The notes under the pieces are model-generated. The model was not told where the DNA came from and searched no databases. It worked only from the letters and a program-made list of their open reading frames with translations. The position numbers were made by a program, and so were the translations under genes. This document shows positions 5,340 to 8,141 of a stretch of 8,141 nt of DNA, piece by piece. The stretch comes from DATBLZ01 sp036555065 (GTDB lineage Bacteria > Pseudomonadota > Gammaproteobacteria > Steroidobacterales > Rariloculaceae), in the NCBI GenBank assembly GCA_036555065.1, contig DATBLZ010000021.1, positions 1 through 8,141 of the forward strand, written 5' to 3'. Position 1 is the first letter of the stretch. Each line of letters starts with the position of its first letter.

Positions 5340-6635
5340 ATGCGCACGTCCAGTCTCGTTCGATCATTGTTGACCGTAATCCTCCTTTCGGCCGCGTCGT
5401 CGAGCCGCGAGCAGCCGAGCGGGTCGGACCCAACGCTCGAGCAATGGACTTTCGACACGCACACGCCCGGCCCATGCTCGCCGACGGGCGCGACCCACGG
5501 CGGCTGTCCGCCCGGCGACCTCGTTCGGATCCGGGTCACGACGATCGTCACGGGGCTCGTACGGCCGTGGCACCTGACGTTCTTGCCGGGCGGCAACGAC
5601 ATCCTCGTGACGGAGCTACCGGGGAGCTTGCGCATCGTTCGCAACGGCCTGCTCGAGCCCGACCCCGTGCCCGGTTGGCCGAACGCTGCGATCCCGTCGC
5701 GCAGCCTCCAGTCCGTCGTGCTGCACCCGCAGTTCGGCCAGAACCAGTTGGTGTACTTTTCCTACGTGAAGACGGGGGACGCGAACACGACCGTCGCGCT
5801 CGCGCGTGCGCGCTTCGACGGCAAAGCACTCAGTGATGTCACGGAGATTTTCGTCGCCGACGCTTGGGGCACGGGTGCTACGGCGGGCCGCGCGGAGTTC
5901 GGGCCGGACGGGATGCTCTACCTCACCGTCGGCGACCGGGACGCCGGGAATCTCACGGACGATTCGAGCTACCGAATGCTCGCCCAGCGCCTCGATAACC
6001 ACGTCGGCAAGGTTCTGCGCCTGCGCGACGACGGCACGGCGGCGCCCGACAACCCCTTCGTCGGCCGCGAAGATGCGCGTCCGGAGATCTACACGTACGG
6101 GCATCGCAATGCTCAAGGCCTCGCGTGGCATCCCGAGACCGGCGAAATGTGGGCAACGGAGATCGGGCCGATGGGCGGCGACGAGCTCAACCATCTGTTG
6201 CCCGGACGAAACTACGGTTGGCCGCTCGTCTCGCTCGGCAAGGTCTACAACGGTCACCTCGTGTCCGAGCAACCCTGGTGGCGGCCCGGCATCGAGATGC
6301 CCGTGATGTTCTGGATGCCCTCGATCAGCCCATCGAGCTTGATGATCTATTCGGGCGATGAGTTCCCCGAATGGAACAACCATTTCTTCGTCGGCGCTTT
6401 GAGCGGCCAACAGCTGCAGCGTCTCGCGTTCGATCAGCCCGGGCCGCAAGCCGAGCGCCGTGAGCCGCTGCTCGTGCCGCTCGATGCACGCGTGCGCGAC
6501 GTGCGCCAAGGGCCGGACGGCAAGATCTACATTGCTATCGAGCGCGATTTGCAGTTCGGTCCGGGCAGCGCGCGCCTCACGCCGAACGGGTCCATTCTCC
6601 GCATCGAGCGCGCGGCATCGGAGGATTCCGAATGA
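5340..6635 (+). CDS. Periplasmic PQQ-dependent aldose-type (glucose/sorbosone) dehydrogenase, paralogue 1
   Basis: A 431-residue exported protein of the soluble glucose/sorbosone dehydrogenase superfamily (GSDH fold, six-bladed beta-propeller; relatives are E. coli YliI/Asd and Acinetobacter sGDH). These enzymes oxidise aldoses with PQQ and calcium. The signal peptide covers about 1-20. Family signatures are VLHPQF with the probable catalytic His129, AEFGPDGMLYLTVGDRD (185-201), GKVLRLRDDG, DNPFVG, YGHRNAQG (253-260; Arg256-Asn257 correspond to the PQQ-contacting pair of sGDH), GGDELN and PGRNYGWP (288-295). Departures from consensus are RSLQS in place of the usual GG(L/M)xD before the His, and EIGPMGG (274-280) where the family has E(H/Q)GPxGG. 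An N-terminal insert has Cys46 and Cys56, a possible disulfide absent from paralogue 2. The gene overlaps the DUF3237 gene by 4 bases. The substrate is unknown. Confidence 0.88.
   Translation: MRTSSLVRSLLTVILLSAASSSREQPSGSDPTLEQWTFDTHTPGPCSPTGATHGGCPPGDLVRIRVTTIVTGLVRPWHLTFLPGGNDILVTELPGSLRIVRNGLLEPDPVPGWPNAAIPSRSLQSVVLHPQFGQNQLVYFSYVKTGDANTTVALARARFDGKALSDVTEIFVADAWGTGATAGRAEFGPDGMLYLTVGDRDAGNLTDDSSYRMLAQRLDNHVGKVLRLRDDGTAAPDNPFVGREDARPEIYTYGHRNAQGLAWHPETGEMWATEIGPMGGDELNHLLPGRNYGWPLVSLGKVYNGHLVSEQPWWRPGIEMPVMFWMPSISPSSLMIYSGDEFPEWNNHFFVGALSGQQLQRLAFDQPGPQAERREPLLVPLDARVRDVRQGPDGKIYIAIERDLQFGPGSARLTPNGSILRIERAASEDSE
6620..6624 (+). promoter_or_regulatory. Internal ribosome binding site for the overlapping DUF3237 gene
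   Basis: GGAGG lies inside the last codons of the first dehydrogenase, 7 bases before the ATG at 6632. With the ATGA stop/start overlap this indicates translational coupling of the two genes. Confidence 0.75.
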
Positions 6636-7171
6636 GAATCACAAAATTCGGTCGCGTCTGCAGCGCGTTGGGCGCAGTGTGGCTCGCGGGCAGCGCGTGG
6701 GGTCAAGAGCCGCCGACGCCGCCCGCGCTCGAGTTCGCATTCGAGGTTCGCGCCGAAGTCGCGAGCCCGACCGTCGTCGGCGAAGTGCCGGCCGGCACGC
6801 GCCGAATCATCGACATCCTCGGCGGTACATTCGCAGGCCCGAAGCTCAAGGGAATCGTGCGTCCCGGCGGCGCCGATTGGCAAATCATCCGCGCGGATGG
6901 GTTCACCGAGGTCGACGCACGCTACACGCTCGAGACCGAGGCCGGCGACCTCATTTACGTCTCGAACGTCGGCATGCGGCACGCCCCGCCCGACGTGATT
7001 CGCCGGTTGAATGCGGGCGAGCTCGTCGATCAAAGCCAAATCTACTTTCGCAGCGTGCCGAAGCTCGAAACCGCGGCGCCCGATCTCCAATGGCTCATGC
7101 GCTCGATCTTCATTGCAACCGGCGAACGTTACCCGAACGGCGTCGTGATCAAGTTCTGGCGTGTGCTCTAA
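6632..7171 (+). CDS. Exported DUF3237 (UPF0311) protein
   Basis: A 179-residue protein with a signal peptide (about 1-24, cleavage near A-W-G-Q) followed by one DUF3237 domain (about 31-179). Recognisable family features in order are PAGTRRIIDILGGTFAGPKLKG (53-74), PGGADWQ (78-84), DGFTEVDARYTLET (89-102), the segment IYVSNVGMRH (108-117), YFRSVPKLET (138-147) and a closing WL..IFIATG..Y (154-167). The biochemical role of DUF3237 is not established; I believe most members lack a signal peptide, so the exported form is worth noting. The start codon overlaps the stop of the first dehydrogenase (ATGA, 6632-6635), so the two are almost certainly made together. The next dehydrogenase starts 40 bases downstream. 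A periplasmic accessory or a downstream enzyme acting on the oxidised product are both possible and unproven. Confidence 0.85.
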   Translation: MRITKFGRVCSALGAVWLAGSAWGQEPPTPPALEFAFEVRAEVASPTVVGEVPAGTRRIIDILGGTFAGPKLKGIVRPGGADWQIIRADGFTEVDARYTLETEAGDLIYVSNVGMRHAPPDVIRRLNAGELVDQSQIYFRSVPKLETAAPDLQWLMRSIFIATGERYPNGVVIKFWRVL

Positions 7172-7211
7172 TAGCGCTCAGCTGCGACGACACTCAAAAC
7201 GGAGAGCGGTC

Positions 7212-8141
7212 ATGCGGATTCGTCGGTTTCGGTGGACCCTCGCTCTGTCTTTGTCCGTGCTCGCGGTTTCCACGATGGCGAGCGCGCAGCAGCCCAACAT
7301 CGGGATCGCGCCCATCGGGCTCGGTGCGGGCCCCTACCTTTTCGATACAGCGGAGCAGCACGGGATTCGCGTCGACGTCGTCGTGCGCGGCCTCGCGCAT
7401 CCGTTCAGCTTCGCCTTCCTGCCGAATGGCGATGCGTTGATCGTCGAGCGCGGCGCGAATGTCCGGATGGTCAAGAGCGCGACCGGCGACGCACGGCTCG
7501 TGCCCGAGCCCGTTGCGGGCGCGCCGGCGCCGGCCGGTTTTCGCGGCGGCGGCTTGCACGACATCGCAATTCACCCCGAGTTCGCGACGAACAACTTCGT
7601 GTACTTCACTTACAACGCACCCGGTCCGCCTGATCCGACCTCGACTCCGCCGGGCCGGCGACCCGTGGCCGTGACGCTTGCACGCGCACGCTTCGACGGC
7701 GTGGCGCTCAACGACGCCGAGGACCTCTTCGTCGGCGAGATGCTGCCGGGCTCGAGCGGCTCGCGGATCGCGTTCGCGCCAAACGGCTACGTCTTCATGA
7801 CGACCGGCGCTCCGTTCAACGACTCTGCGCAGCGCCTCGACAACGTGTACGGCAAGGTCCTGCGCTTGACGCTCGACGGCGGCATCCCCGCCGACAACCC
7901 ATTCGTCGGGCAGCCCGGCGCCCGCGGCGAGATCTACACGCTCGGCCACCGCGACCAGCTCGGTCTCGCCGTCGATCCGGTCAGCGGGGCGGTCGTCGCG
8001 GCCGAGCACGGCCCGAACGGCGGCGACGAGGTGAACCTGATCCTGCCGGGGCGAAACTACGGTTGGCCCGAGTACAGCTACGGGCGCACCTACGAAGGGC
8101 CGCGTCACTCGCGCGTGCCGCTTGGACCGGACACAGAGCAA
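7212..8141 (+). CDS. Periplasmic aldose-type (glucose/sorbosone) dehydrogenase, paralogue 2, C-terminus outside window
   Basis: An open frame of 310 codons with no stop before the window edge. The start ATG at 7212 is preceded by GGAGAG at 7201-7206. A signal peptide (MRIRRFRW, hydrophobic core, cleavage near S-T-M-A-S-A, residue 25) directs export. The same GSDH propeller family as paralogue 1: GGGLHDIAIHPEF (112-124) with probable catalytic His121, RLDNVYGKVLRL, DNPFVG, EIYTLGHRDQLG (240-251), EHGPNGGDEVN (265-275) and PGRNYGWP (279-286). The region around His121 and EHGP is close to consensus. However, GHRD has Asp248 where the family and paralogue 1 have Asn, and TTGAP (197-201) lacks the Asp of the usual T(T/V)GD. 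These positions lie in or near the cofactor site, so PQQ use is uncertain. The missing C-terminal part would contain the remaining blade and cofactor contacts. Confidence 0.87.
   Translation, partial: MRIRRFRWTLALSLSVLAVSTMASAQQPNIGIAPIGLGAGPYLFDTAEQHGIRVDVVVRGLAHPFSFAFLPNGDALIVERGANVRMVKSATGDARLVPEPVAGAPAPAGFRGGGLHDIAIHPEFATNNFVYFTYNAPGPPDPTSTPPGRRPVAVTLARARFDGVALNDAEDLFVGEMLPGSSGSRIAFAPNGYVFMTTGAPFNDSAQRLDNVYGKVLRLTLDGGIPADNPFVGQPGARGEIYTLGHRDQLGLAVDPVSGAVVAAEHGPNGGDEVNLILPGRNYGWPEYSYGRTYEGPRHSRVPLGPDTEQ

Noticed and set aside
5616..6509. Long minus-strand open frames opposite the dehydrogenases (also 7194-8141)
   Set aside because: They are GC-rich antisense shadows with Arg/Val-rich composition and no recognisable domain; the plus-strand genes have clear family motifs.

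Overview
The window looks like a chromosomal segment of a GC-rich (by eye about 65% GC) Gram-negative bacterium, most likely a gammaproteobacterium. Three things point there: the SRP RNA gene lies directly upstream of a dnaX start (codons reading MSYRVLAVKWRP), the tRNA-Ser(GGA) has an encoded CCA, and most of the proteins carry periplasmic or lipoprotein export signals. I cannot name a genus.

Left block (1-396) is housekeeping. The first 37 bases are the N-terminal end of dnaX on the minus strand. The small 4.5S-type SRP RNA gene ffs (about 65-169, minus) sits just upstream of it. A divergent tRNA-Ser(GGA) occupies 306-396 (plus).

Middle block (411-5098) is all on the minus strand. In transcription order it holds a Cu(+) P1B-type ATPase (CopA type, with N-terminal YHS and CxMHP/CPxCGM metal-binding modules in place of HMA domains), a frameshifted remnant of a small Met/Gln-rich exported protein, an exported protein built from two NTF2-like halves, and a diheme cytochrome c lipoprotein that converges on the tRNA.

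Right block (5340-8141) is on the plus strand, divergent from copA across a 241-base intergenic region. It is a compact cluster of exported proteins: a PQQ-dependent aldose-type (glucose/sorbosone) dehydrogenase, a DUF3237 protein overlapping it by 4 bases (ATGA), and, 40 bases later, a second paralogous dehydrogenase that runs off the window edge.

Working picture: the right block is a periplasmic oxidation module of two related beta-propeller dehydrogenases and a DUF3237 partner. The diheme cytochrome on the other side of copA is a possible, unproven electron acceptor. The two dehydrogenases depart from the family consensus at different cofactor-site motifs, and the second departs at two of them, so they probably differ in function or one has lost activity. 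No mobile element, CRISPR array or phage gene was seen.
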